A stretch of DNA of 64,000 bases from Siphonodentalium dalli (GCA_032622095.1 CP136061.1:48369797-48433796), one strand, 5' to 3'; counted from the first letter of the stretch, positions 42,529 through 54,445 are shown. Numbers and translations are program-made. The notes: generated from the letters alone by a model not told the origin.

Positions 42529-44823
42529 GCTATGTCCGAGACAAAAACAACTCTCTTCGGAGAAGATACAGATGAAGATGAACGGGGAACGCTATCAGAT
42601 TCAAAAGATGGTAATGTCGTCGGTAGTAGAACGGTATTCGGTCTTAAGAAAGCTGCGCGATGTGTCAACGAGATGGACACATTCAAAAGTATGATGAAAC
42701 GCGTCACCAATTATGTGAAAGAAGAAGAGAGCATTTCGGGAGATGAGAGCATGTCGGGAAAAGAGGATACCATCGACACAGATTTTGTTCTGTTTCTCAA
42801 AAGTTATAGACGATTAATAGAATACCAGTATCGATTGAAAACATCACCCATACATAACACGATCATGAAGAAAATGGTCAAACTGACCAAACGCGGATAT
42901 AATAATGAATGGGCTGCAGATGAAGCGATGAGAAAATTCAAGAAACTCTTAGCAGTAAATCTAACGGTCGAAGATTCAGACAATGATTAAATTTCAATAA
43001 ACTTCATCAACATGTTATTCTCGTCTTCGTTATATATCTATAAGTGGGGAGGGGGGTTTGTATAGCGAGAATGCTCCTTTAATATTCACACATGTCTGTA
43101 TCTGTTGTTGGTAAGATGTGAAATATAAATTTCAGTTCATTCGTGTAATAATTTCGTATATGTTCAACGCTCTTCATTCGTAAGAGTAATTATGACCTCC
43201 GGCTTCGTGTCGATTGTGTACTGAGCTGACACCGGGGATAAATTGACCAATGACTGCTATTGTACTGAGCTGACACCGGGGATAAATTGACCAATGACTG
43301 CCATTGTATCCTTTGACAGATATGCGTGCGCAGACTCGTTTGATGTTCGCTATCGCATTACTATGTTTTAATAGCCGAGCCTTCATTTCTCGGCTGACTC
43401 TCTTACCGACAAGACCTGTCTACACAGTACTTCTCCGGCAGACTATTCATCCACTGGTAGGCCTACATACAGGTATGCCCTAAATAATGGACTGCTTAAC
43501 CACAGCAGAATTATAGGTAACTTTTCAGGAGTTAGTCGGAAATATGACTTGCATCGGAAATAAAATCTTCATGGACATTGGCCATTGGATCATGAAAGCA
43601 GGATGTTGTTGTTGTTGTTGTTGTTGTGGCTTAACCTGCACATTATCTATTTTTCTAAACATAGAACATGTCTGAACCTATCATTGGCACAATAGCAGTG
43701 ATATAATGTTACATCATCGGTGCTACCTGGAGTTTTCGGCATACAAAATGATCGTAAGTGTGACTGGAGTGATAAGGGGTTATTACGTAATGTTGTTATA
43801 ACAATGTGATCAAAGCAATTTGTATAATTGAGTGTCTCACGACCTGACTTAATATGTATGCATGTTTTATGGATAACTAATTATCGCGTGAATGACACAG
43901 TTTATCAACCTTAATTGATACTAACCCCGTTTTGTTCTAAATCGATATGTTTTCTGAATACCATATAGCTGTGACCGGGGAAATAATAGAATTCATTTGG
44001 TAAAGCAAAGGTGTGAAAGACACATTGTTAACACCAATATGGCGTGTGTGATTGAGTGTACATCGCTCATGTTCCATGTAAAAATGGCTGAGATTAAATC
44101 ATCATTCATTCAATATGACAATTCATTCTGGAGGGTTGTAATTTCGCCTTACCATTTTCGACCGTTAGTAATTCAACATAGTACATTTCAATACTTCCAA
44201 TAATTGACGAAAATACACGCCTGTCATATACTCAATAACTTCATATAGAGATAAGTAAAGAATAAACGCTCTTTATTATTTATGTAAAAAGTAATGGTGT
44301 CTATTTTCAGGTATGACGCTTATATGAACTGCGTCCGTTAAACACTGGAATGTATGCATTCATACCGTTGGTCACAATGTCCAACATTACAGCGACTGTC
44401 CATACACATATAATTGGTATAAAGCTATTTCTAAACATCGATTAATAAATTCATGAAAAATATTTGAACAAAAAAATAACGAAAGATATTACGAGCAAAT
44501 AATTTAACATTCGATATTTTTTAATATCGAGATTATCAGAAACCGAAAAAACTCGTTATAAATTTTTTATTTAACCTTTTTTTTTAGAGAAATAATTTTG
44601 AGGGTTTTGAAATTTTTTCTTTTTTTGAAATTTGGAGGTTTTGAATTTTTTTGTGGAAAAAATTAATTTTAGGGTTTTTGAAATTTTTTGGAAAAAATAA
44701 ATTTTTGAAGTTTTGAAATTTTTTTTTTGGGTTTTTGATATTTTAGGAATATTTTAGTACAACCAATTTTAGACCCAAAGATTCTATTTTTAGATGTGGG
44801 TCTAACGAGGCCCCTATTCTTCT
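42148..44823 (-). repeat. right 2676-bp terminal inverted repeat
   Basis: Mirror of the left arm. It carries the ATPase 3' part and the 152-residue gene in the sense direction, the 44-bp duplication (43216-43304), the ATPase-start fragment (about 43553-43603), the GTT run next to it, and the T-rich outer zone (44560-44740). Confidence 0.93.
42532..42990 (+). CDS. 152-residue protein of unknown function, right-arm copy
   Basis: Starts 3 nt after the ATPase stop, so it may be expressed from the same transcript. Same sequence as the left-arm copy except Tyr for Asp after VTN. Acidic first half, basic second half with FVLFLKSYRRLIEYQ. Unknown function; presence in both arms with an open frame suggests recent origin of the palindrome or ongoing correction between arms. 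Confidence 0.6.
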   Translation: MSETKTTLFGEDTDEDERGTLSDSKDGNVVGSRTVFGLKKAARCVNEMDTFKSMMKRVTNYVKEEESISGDESMSGKEDTIDTDFVLFLKSYRRLIEYQYRLKTSPIHNTIMKKMVKLTKRGYNNEWAADEAMRKFKKLLAVNLTVEDSDND

Positions 44824-44952
44824 TTTAAACATAATTATATAGTTTATTCATGTATAATCATATACAAAAGGAATCGGGACGCATTATAACATAATTATAT
44901 AGTTTATTCATGTATAATCATCTACAAAAGGAATCGGGACGCTTGTTATTTC
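44824..44952 (+). repeat. 60/65-bp tandem array (right part)
   Basis: Two further units (one 125-bp dimer) after the TTTAAA duplication; the last ends CTTGTTATTTCAAC and passes into block-A sequence shared with block B (58005-58030). Confidence 0.92.
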
Positions 44953-45770
44953 AACTTAGCTAATAGTCCCTCTCTCGAATAGATGAATTTACACTAAATT
45001 TACGAAAACGCGTTAGGGTCATCCGAAACAGCACCGCACGCCAAAAATATACAAATACACAACTCGTTATAACGACTTGCAAGTCGGCAGGAGGCAATAA
45101 GTGTTATTGATATAGAATCTAATAGATTGAGCGGTTTGTGTTTGGCTTTAAGTTAAGGTTGTTGTAGATAGGCCTCTCGGTGCAACTTTAAAAAAAAAGA
45201 AATTTAAATATCTTTATGTCCATATCTTGGCAATACATATACCATGGTAATAAGTATGCATCATAGTTTTGAATTTATCAGTTAGGGGTCATCTGACGAC
45301 GAGGGGGCAATGCGACTAGCATAAAGCAAATAAATAGAGCGTACCAATTAATATGGGATGGGTCAAACACAAGTTTTGTTTGACTTTCATGTATGCTAAC
45401 CAACATATATGTTGGTTAATATACATGCAACTCAAACAAAACTATATATGTTGGTTAATATGCATGACAATCAAACAAATCTGATGTTTGACAGCCTGTA
45501 TTTCGGTTTATAACCGTTTTCGATACATTTAGCTACCATAATTTCAACGTAATTTAGACAGCTTATACGCCGATGTATAGCACACAAAAACACAAGAATT
45601 CCCATATTGGAAAACTGTGTCACAGCGATTGAGTTTGTGCAAGCTAAATATGAGACGCGTTCCCCATTGACGGGTTTATTGCACTTAGAAAACGTATGGA
45701 ACTATGGATATTATATTTTGTTAAATACATGTAAGTTAAATTACACTGAGAGACCCCTGTAAAACACCGA
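44953..45770. other. block A flank, no gene recognised
   Basis: Shared with 58025-58905. Contains AACTCGTTATAACGACTTGC motifs and a hairpin at about 45388-45427 (CTAACCAACATATATGTTGG), with a second arm near 45446. Block B has more copies of the CGTTATAACGACTT unit. Confidence 0.6.
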
Positions 45771-46345
45771 GGGGCCTCAATTTGCAATGAAAGAACTGAG
45801 TGGACTCCATTTGTACTGAAAGGACTTCATTTGAACTAAGAGGCCTCAATTTGTACTAAGAGACAGGCCTCCATTTTCACTAAGATGCCTCAATTTTCAC
45901 TAAGCGACAGGCCTTCATTTGCAATGAGAGGACTCAATTTGCTCCGAGAGGCCTCCATTTGCACTAAGGTGACTCCATTTGCACTAAAATGACCCCATTT
46001 GCACCGAGAGGACTCCATTTGCAAATAGGATGACTCCATTTGCACCAATAGGACTCCATTTGCACTGAAAGGACTCCATTTGAACTAAGAGGCATCAATT
46101 TGTATTAAGAGACAGGCCTCCATTTGCACCAAGATGCCTCAATTTGCACTAAGAGAAGGCCTTCGTTTGCAATGGGACTCTATTTGCACAAAGGCCTCAA
46201 TGTGCAATAGCCTACATTTCCACTGGTAAGCCATCGTTTGCACTGAGATGACTCTATTTTCTCTGAGAGGCATACATATACATTAAGAGGCCTCCATGTG
46301 CACTAACATGCCTATGTAAAAGACAGAAAGGCCTTTATTTACACC
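45771..46345 (+). repeat. ~20-25 bp minisatellite (CCTCAATTTGCAC type), block A
   Basis: About 25 imperfect units of GAGGCCTCAATTTGCACTAA and GACTCCATTTGCAC types. A shorter, purer version is in block B (58910-59260). Confidence 0.9.
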
Positions 46346-47165
46346 GAGAAGCCGGGAAACGGCTGGATAGTTAGCACGTAATTGACTATTTAAATTATGG
46401 CTATCGAATATCCAAGATGGTGCAATTTTTAACCCTTTGCTAACTGGATAATATATATATATATATAGCTGATGAGTAGTTACTTGATTAGACGTTTGTT
46501 GAACTTATTTATGAACATCCCTACAAATGAAGGAATAGGAATCCAGCGAGATATCTCAGGGTTTTTTTCTGTTTATCGTCTGCTCATATTACCAGAACAT
46601 CTATAGAAATGAAGAGCACTTAGGACAGACCATTCCAATGTATAATATGAGGTTCCGCAAATATGTTATCATCTTCTTAAATGTAATGATCTACTTTATG
46701 TTACACATGTATGTGTATACATGTACATAATAGTCACTGTTCACGCATTACACTGTGGTAATCCAGCCCCCTATAACTGGAATGTTAGGGCTCATGTATT
46801 TTGCTGACCATTGGTCAAATCGGATAAACATGTTGGTAAAATACATGACAAAATTTGTTTTGGTTTTTTGTTTTGTTTACAAAATAATTAACACGAAAAC
46901 CGTCGGGGTCGTGCGAAGATGGGCGGGCGTGTTACCAGAAACACGGGTAATTTTGTTTGGCGTTATATACATAGTGTCGTTGGCCGACTCTACTAGTAAT
47001 TAAGTGCCACGGAAATCCGGATAAAAGCTTTGTGCGTCCTTAAATCGTCAAACGACACACACATATGAAACCAGAATTACAGCTATACTCAATGGTTGTT
47101 TTTAGTCCCGTGTTCAACATATATATAGGTCCGCAAATATACTTAAAATTTTATGACAAACTTAT
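46346..47165. other. no gene recognised
   Basis: AT-rich. The frame at 46755-47003 (82 codons) is hydrophobic but has no known motif and covers an inverted ATGTATTTTGC / GTAAAATACAT pair. Confidence 0.45.
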
Positions 47166-47171
47166 ATTCGG

Positions 47172-47670
47172 GTTACATACGTGCTGCGAAAGACTAACAT
47201 ATAGAGAGGTTATATATAGAAGTTATCTCCACAGACAAGGGCATAGGCCTATATGTTCAGATGCATAGGATAATAACCACGAGTGTTCTGTGTTCTGTAA
47301 AACAGCTACACCCCTGGTCAAGTGATCCTGCTAGTCTAATATGATGCTGGTAGGGCGAAATAAGCCGACACGAAAAAGTATTGTTATTTGTGTCATTTCC
47401 GTGGTGTTTGGTTAATCCGAGTGATTATAATATACGTGCTTCGAAATACTAACACGTAGAGAGGTTATATAAGTTATCTCCACAGACAAGGGTATAGGCC
47501 TATATATGTTCATGATACATAGGATAACAGCCACGAGTGTTCTGTGTTCTGTAAAACAGCTACACAACTGGTCAAGTGATCCTGCTAGTCTAATATGATG
47601 CTGGTAATGCAAACTGAAGCCGGCGCGAAAAAGTACCGTTATTTGTGTCATTTCCGCGGTGTTTGGCTTT
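47172..47670 (+). repeat. direct duplication, two ~230-bp copies
   Basis: 47172-47410 and 47430-47670 share CGTGCTKCGAAAKACTAACA, GAGAGGTTATATA, TTATCTCCACAGACAAGGG, GAGTGTTCTGTGTTCTGTAA, GGTCAAGTGATCCTGCTAGT, ATTTGTGTCATTTCC. Offset about 260 bp. Confidence 0.88.
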
Positions 47671-47765
47671 TTAATTCAATAATGGTTGCGCTGGTGTTTG
47701 CAAAACGGCGTGAATATTTATGTTGATAAATGTTTTATACACATAATGGCTTTCCCTAGATATGT

Positions 47766-49500
47766 TCGGATTATCAGAACAACGCGAAAATGACAACTTT
47801 AGATAAAATAACGGTACTTTTGCTTAACAGCGTCAGTTTTCCCTAACATCATCATAACATTTGAGCAGGACCACTTGATAAGGGGTGAGATATCGCTCCT
47901 ATGAACCCCTAAATTATGTTTACGTCATATTGGGAACTGGGGGGAAACTGTCCATAAATACATGAATTAATTAATCGTATATCTGAAGTCATATTCATAA
48001 TATGTGAACTTACCGCAATGAATAGATCACGAATGAATATCACTGTGTACAAAACGTTTACCCTTCGAATATTTCACACCACTCCGAGTTAGTCCGCAGT
48101 AGTCTGCTACACATGTGTACGTCGACCAATTCACGCTGACAACATAATAACCCCCTGGTAAAAACCAATTAATATCAAGGGAGGATAGAATGTTATATCT
48201 CTGCGCACTGATGCTATACATTCCTAGCTAACCCTTTCTTTGCTATGGATTCTCAAATTCAGTTATGATAGTCTACATTGGAATGGTCTATTATTCATAT
48301 GGAAGGGTGGTAAATAAATGCAAGCAGACGACAGAATAACGAAAAGAGAATACCAGGGCAAAAGTAGTATTATAATATAACACATGTAGTTGGTGTGAAC
48401 TGTTCAGATAATAAGTTCAACATTTGACCTCAGTGTACCAACGCTATGTTCCCATATTTAACTACACCAAGTCGATTATTTTCATTGGGAAGGGAATAAC
48501 TTTATATATTTAGATATATAGTTATTCCCCTCCCATTGAAATAAGCTACAGTTTGAATTATGTTGCATCCTGGGAGCCATAACGGGGGAAATGAGTTTAT
48601 GATTTCAGCTATTGTCTATTATATTCTATGGGCACCTTCTGAGACATACGTTACAACTGGTGACGAATTATAGTAATTTAATCATATTTTATGGCATAGA
48701 TTGTTATTAAAACCGTATATCAAGGCATTATAAAAAAATCGGTGACTCGAAAATTAAGTGGGTCTTTAATGAATTTGAGCCATGGGTTATTAAAAAAATA
48801 CACTCATGTACTCTATGAACGATGCAAAAAACATGGTAATTATAATAAAAATGAATTTATGACTGGAGTCATAAATTCATTTTCATTATATATATATAGT
48901 TTAACAAATTGCCCAATGTTGATCATATTTTCTGCACATTGCCTAAGAGAACTACTCGCCTGCAATGAGATGAAGGGCTAACGTCCAATACACCTTGAAT
49001 ATTTTATTAACATAAGATAAGAATCAATACAAGTTATATTGAGCGGTATAGTTGCTATAACAAAGTACATGTACAATGGTTAAGGAAACGTAAATATTAC
49101 ATGCATATATATGTATCAATAACAATGACTAAAGCTGCATAGCTCATCAAAGTAAATCGAATCAATTATTTCTTCCCTCTATATACACGTTGCGGCACAA
49201 TTTCCCAGCATTATCATTCATATAAACCGACATGAAATGTCACATCACCCAGACATGGTATTTGAAAACCACGGTATAACCCGTTCCCATTATACATTGT
49301 ATAATAAAGGGTCATGCATGCAACACAACATTCAAGCCACTATTTGGTTCATAAGGGAAACTCGGCAGCTTATTTTGGGATTCTTCTCCGAATTGCTTCG
49401 TGTTCGGATGCGAGCCGAATGTCCAAGTTTAGGTATTAACATACATTTTGCATAAACCCCTGGCTTGACACGTTCTGAGTTGATATGACATGAGCACGAA
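47766..49500 (+). repeat. dispersed ~1.7 kb repeat, long copy
   Basis: Collinear with 62104-63830. Landmarks: TATCAGAACAACGCGAAAAT, CACCACTCCGAGTTAGTCCG, GACTTACC-type sequence, a hairpin of TTCCCCTCCCATTGAAATAA type near 48490-48540, TTTTATGGCATAGATTGTTA, and the palindrome GAATTTATGACTGGAGTCAT AAATTC at 48851-48876. Partial copies lie at 8.6, 17.2, 22.7, 32.4 and 52.4 kb. No coding gene. Confidence 0.85.
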
Positions 49501-50290
49501 TACGAAATCAATTTGTGTTAACAAAAAATAAATACTTCTTAAGAAGTATTAATATTTAAACCTGTTTACCCCATCGCACACAGGACGATCCAGTCACTAG
49601 CGTCTGAGAATGTTAAAATAATTACTCTTTTCAGCTTACCGGCGAAGTTGCATGGCGGTTAAAGGATTACTATCCTCATGAAACAACAAAACTCTATCGG
49701 AAAGCCACCCCTATTGTGATCACAATGATCCAAGTCCCATAAAAATCGCGTAATAAATAAGCCGAGAAATAAATAAATAATACCACCACCGGTTGTCGGC
49801 TATCTCCGTCGCAAAACCTCGCATGACGTCAAGCGAGGTAAACTAATTAAAAACAGGGAATCGGAGTCGGAGTTAATTATGTCTACCTATTTGGCGATGG
49901 AAAATCCGGAATCGACATCAGGGCGTGAGTGTAATGGAATTCCTGCGCGGTGAGTTATCTTCACTTGTGATTTGTCTTAAGTGCTGTTTGGAAAGTTACG
50001 GTATTGTTTTGACAAAAAATATAGAGGGACGATTGAGCGGGGTAGATAACACTTTCGTATCAAGCTTATAAAAACACGAGCCGGCATGTGAACTTTATTC
50101 GGGTGCGTGTTCGCGATGTTGTTTTAATTTTCCGTATATATGCCCCGAGTGTCCCGTATTTACAATCATTCATTCATTCTAGTGACTCTCAGTTAGGCAT
50201 ATGCTGTATTCATTTCCAAACGATGTTCGTTTACGTGACATTTGGCAGGATTTCTGTGGGAAACTCGTTGCGCAAAATCAGAAACCGATT
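49501..50290. other. no gene recognised
   Basis: Apparently single-copy. The plus frame at 50088-50321 (77 codons) has no recognisable motif. A short palindrome AATACTTCTTAAGAAGTATT lies at 49530-49549. Confidence 0.45.
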
Positions 50291-52010
50291 ACATATACCA
50301 AATAAAGAGCGTTTAATTTGACCAGTCAGTCATGGTTACGAATACATACAATTGCAGTTAAAGTGGGGAGTATGTTGATGAATAATTCACGATGACAACT
50401 ATTCTAAGTCCCCATTTCCTTCACCATGGCTCAATAAAGAGCGTTCCATGTTAAGAGTTTTCCTAATATGGTACGAATAAAAAGAGTTTAATAAAGCGGA
50501 AATTGCTATGACAATGATGGAAGGATATATAAAGCATGCATATCGGAAGTTCATGTACATGTATTGACCTGCATTGTTGTAATCAGTAAACAATCACTAG
50601 AACAACTGTTCTAAGTCGAGTCCCTTTACCTTGACACAATAAAGAGCGTTCACTATTACGATATATTGCGAATAAAGAGCACTTGAATATGTGATTCAAT
50701 ATTAAACCGGATTATTATCCCTCCTTCAAAAAGTGTTATATATGGATGTTTAAACGAACCACGGCGAACATTTATATATGTTATAACCCAATTGTTATGC
50801 GTAATTGACACATAGAGGTCGATTTATGACCTGGATATTCAATAGACAGCATCGCTAGAGTGCTAATTTTATAGGCCAATAACCATGCATAGATGCAGTG
50901 AATTTCCATCAGTGACAGTCGGCTAGATTGTTTGGGGTGGGGGAAGCAATATTCCGAAATATATATAAACACCATATTGCCCAAATATATACATGATTCA
51001 TAACCAAGGAAAAATTAACTTATCATATCATATTGGTAATGAATGACTTGATTATAATTGATTAAATCCGACAGCAATAAACCAATGTTGTGTTGTTTTA
51101 CCGCGTTACGATAAATTAAAACGAAACTCTCTTTATTGACACACGACTAATGGCATCTGGAAATTGGAATGTTTACGAGATGATAATTGCCTAATAACTG
51201 TGCAAGTCTTCGTGTATATATGCAATCTTGATATGCATATATAATATAACTTGGACTATTCCGGTAACGAAAAAATATATATAAACACGAGCACGTGTTT
51301 ATATAGATAAATGCGCGCAAAACTGAATAATATACGGGTATGGCTTTATAGTAACAACACATCGCGATACATATAATAATAGTAATAATAACACGATAAA
51401 GACATTTAATTAAGAGAAAGGCGATGTTTTCGGCGAAGTTTTGCATTCGCAGTGTGATAACGCGTCAATCTTCAAAGGCCGCGATCGACTACATGCAAAC
51501 TTAAAATACCGCCGTCGCGTATCTATGCGTTGTCACGTGCTATGCTTCTGTTTACATGTGACAATCACGTGATGGGGCTGATGATCACGTGACTTCGTCT
51601 ACAACAAAATCTTCGGCTAACTTCGGATTTTTTTTTAATCGTTATAAAAATAACGATTGGCGGCCGAATATTAGATTATATGCGCCCAATGGACATTTTA
51701 TATATATATTATCGGTATATTGAAAGAAAATAATATTGTTTTTTCAGGACCGATCCAAAACACACATAATATTATTCGCTTTTGAATTTTTCCCGGTATC
51801 GAAATTGGTCGACAAATATCGGAACTACCTTTCTACGAGCATTCTGTAAACCAAAAATGACGTGCTGGAGTAACGAAAAATGCAATTATGAAAACACGGT
51901 ATTTATGTCCCAAACAAAATAGAGCCATTTGCACGACATGGAACACAAAAGAGCGTTCTGCGTTCGTCTATTTCTGATATGGTAGAAATAAAGAGCAATT
52001 GTCTGACTTC
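50291..52010 (+). repeat. loose repeats carrying AATAAAGAGCGTT
   Basis: AATAAAGAGCGTT or close variants occur near 50302, 50434, 50639, 50671, 51947 and 51987, several times after MTATTCTAAGTC and CCCTTTACCTT-like sequence (50398-50430, 50607-50632). The part 51880-51950 resembles 34905-34970 (ATTTRTGTCCCAAA, TAGCCATTTGCA, ATGGAACA). No coding gene; 51147-51446 (minus, 99 codons) is a Cys/Tyr/Ile-rich chance frame. Confidence 0.55.
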
Positions 52011-53101
52011 TGGTGAAAAATTGAAAACGGATGCAAAATGGCTATGACTTTGGCAAGTGTTTCCAGGGCATATGAAGCTGGTATATCAATATATCGTGCA
52101 TTTATCGACCTATCGTATTCGCCCCTCCAAATTACGTAGACAGAATTTGGAGGTACGGAATTAATTTTCTCTTTACAAGATATCAATTATTCTGAACGTA
52201 AAAACAATTGGAACTAATTTTTGTTAAAAGAATTTTGTGAGTGAAATTCAAATTTTCTTAATAGGAATTCAATTGTGTTAAAAAGAATTCAATTTATGAT
52301 AAAGGCCCACTTAATTTTCGAACCCCATATCACTGAGAACATGTTGTTTTCCGTTGAGTTACCGACGTGTGCTTGTGCCTACGTTTAATCTAGATTGTAG
52401 GAAAACGTGTATTATTTTCAATGGAGGGGGATAACTCTATATTTTAAATATAGAGTTATTCCCCTTCCATTGAACATTCATATTTAGTTTGAATTCTGTT
52501 GCATTCTGGGGTAATCTTTCTATGATTTCAGCTGTTTTCTATTTCTCTATGGGCATTTTCTGAGACAAAGTCGTTTCAAATGTTGATGAATTATAGTATT
52601 TTAATCATATTTTATGGCATATATTGTGAATAAACCGTATATCAGGTCATTATAAAAACTATAATCGGTGACTCGAAATTAAGTGGGCCTTTAAGAAGAA
52701 TGTTATTCCGCTCAAGAGAAATTCGACGGCCACAATTCTTGTTTTAAAACAAAATTTATTTGTGAATTTGGTTCCCATATTAGTTAATATATAATACTTG
52801 CGTTGTGATGATTCGCGTGCATGGAACACAAATGTAGTCATGCCTTCTGTATACATTGTATTTTGTATATAATTATTTTCTTTTATTTGACTGTTAACTC
52901 ATGACTTAGCAAATAAAATATACACATATTCTCAGAATGGTGCAGAAAAATTAATCGTAACCGACAAAAGTCTTAATGAAAAAATATGAGAAAAGATTAC
53001 ATTATGTACGTGACGACAGTGGTCTGACCAGCGTAGCAGTTACGCACTATGAACGCCGTCAGCGCCTCATCTATAACACTGGCATATTAAAAACTATATA
53101 T
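52011..53101. other. no gene; partial dispersed repeat with hairpin
   Basis: 52420-52690 is a partial copy of the dispersed repeat, including the hairpin GGGGGATAACTCTATATTTT ... AGAGTTATTCCCCTTCC (about 52426-52470) and TTTTATGGCATATATTGTGA. 52935-53050 resembles the innexin upstream flank (AACCGACAAAAGTCTTAA, CAGCGTAGC) at 38205-38300 and 57110-57195. Confidence 0.6.
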
Positions 53102-53767
53102 GTGCCACCGCACACGCTGCGATTAAAATCGTAAGTGGGGAAAATCGCAGGAGGAAGCATCCAATGCGCATGCCCACGACAATATCGTAGCCAAATCGTA
53201 GCAATCAAGCACTGTTTGATTTTACCAGGAAAATCGTGGCGTGACCTTGGCAACGCGCGCGATCGTAGCTGTCACATGACCACTGTCGCACTGGTCATGT
53301 TGTAAATACCACGAAAAGAAAACATTCAAAAATGGCGCAAAGTTTACAAACTTCTTGCACTTACAAAAACGAGGTCACATTGGTGGAGATGTGGCACGGC
53401 AGGGAGTGCAGGCCTATGCCACATATCAGGCAAGGAGTAGAGGGCTGCCGCAATTGTTGAAATTTAATTGGGGCAGCTGAGCCTGTTGAGTTGACAGGTA
53501 CAAAAATGTCAAAATTAAAAAAATATTCAATTTCACTTGAACTTTCAACATCAACTTGTTAGTTTAGAACATTGAGATACATGCCATATGTATTCAGTTG
53601 CATAATGCGGAGAATGTGGTATAACATTTTGCTATCATGTGATCGATCACGTTGATAAAATCGTAGCTGCAAAGATCGCAGCACCGTAGCGTCTGCGGAC
53701 AAGCTACGATTTCTCCACCTACGATTTTCCCCACTTACGATTTTAATCGTAGCGTCTGCGGTGGCAC
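53102..53767 (-). mobile_element. Harbinger-like MITE, second copy
   Basis: Reverse-oriented relative of 33002-33660 with ends GTGCCACCGCACACGCTGCG and CGTAGCGTCTGCGGTGGCAC. The interior matches through GATCGTAGCTGTCACATGAC and GGTCATGTTGTAAATACCAC. No TTA duplication is obvious here, so the insertion may be older or the site rearranged. 666 bp, non-coding. Confidence 0.75.
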
Positions 53768-53789
53768 AGATAACGATCACATGCACATC

Positions 53790-54445
53790 GCCGAGATTTG
53801 CAGTCCGGGGACCAGATGAAGTCTTCTCGGTCCACAACACCTTGGGATATCGGTTTGGTTGATGCAGTTTTGGACCGAGTCCCATTCCGCTACTCTTCTA
53901 TAACGGACTTTACGCCAGAATCGTAGGCGTGAGTGAGTTATCTTGCTTGTATGTCTTCGGATTAGGTCAAATGTAAGCTTTGTGTATATGAACATAGAGG
54001 ACAGCTTTTCACATCATGATGATATTAAACATGCATATATCAGAGGTCCATCAAAGGTCCGTTAAATGTCAAAGAAACGAGATTTATAAGTAAACAAAGC
54101 CTTTTTTCCGAGAATTCGATTTGTCGCACTATCAGAAATTGCACGTATAAACAATACTTTAAACGGTATAATTACTATACACATGTATCTTTCTCTATGA
54201 CGGTCAATAATACACCATTTTGAAGACAGAATAATTGCGGACATGTCAGATGATTAATCTGATTCAGGGGTTTACGTGAATGCCCGGGGTCAACATGCAG
54301 TTTGTCTTTTGAATTAAATTCAGTTATAGCTAGACTAACAACGGGGAGGGACTCGGTCCAAAAAAGCACCATCCCAATAGATGTCCAAGCTGTTGTGGAC
54401 CGAGAAGACTTGGTCTATCCGGTGACCAGAGAGGGCTCGATGTGA
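53790..54445. repeat. inverted pair at the left edge of block B
   Basis: GAAGTCTTCTCGGTCCACAA at 53819-53838 returns as its complement near 54385-54405 (TTGTGGACCGAGAAGACTT), with ACTCGGTCCAAAA and CATCCCAATAGATGTCCAAG around it. Block A has only one orientation (35880-35955). Confidence 0.7.

Larger units (their letters stand above)
38778..44823. mobile_element. Polinton/Maverick-like palindromic element with packaging ATPase
   Basis: A 6046-bp element with TTTAAA on both sides (38772-38777, 44824-44829) and ends AGAAGAATAGGGGCCTCG / complement. A 6-bp duplication, AG termini and long TIRs are the Polinton signature, and the main recognised gene is the Polinton/NCLDV-type packaging ATPase. 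The TIRs (38778-41453, 42148-44823) are each 2676 bp, collinear with no net indel and only scattered base differences. Polymerase B, integrase, protease and capsid genes (normal Polintons are 15-20 kb) are absent, so it must depend on helpers. It inserted in the 60/65-bp array after block A and B separated. Virus-related relic; described only. Confidence 0.82.
34971..46380. repeat. segmental duplication, block A (innexin locus 1)
   Basis: Homologous, with insertions, to block B at about 53930-59260. Shared parts: 34975-35088 with 53945-54110; 35680-36100 with 54150-54545; the innexin gene and flanks 36430-38400 with 55740-57300; and 44930-46340 with 58000-59250. Private to block A: the TTAA element at 35092, the MITE at 37749, the 60/65-bp expansion and the Polinton-like element. 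Confidence 0.85.

Noticed and set aside
2378-44823. Both large palindromes as pure assembly errors
   Set aside because: Not excluded, but each has matching target duplications in an independent repeat context and single-base differences between arms, which argues for real insertions. A long-read check is listed.
53559-53885. 108-residue minus frame
   Set aside because: Crosses the edge of a TIR element and the inverted pair; no conserved motif.
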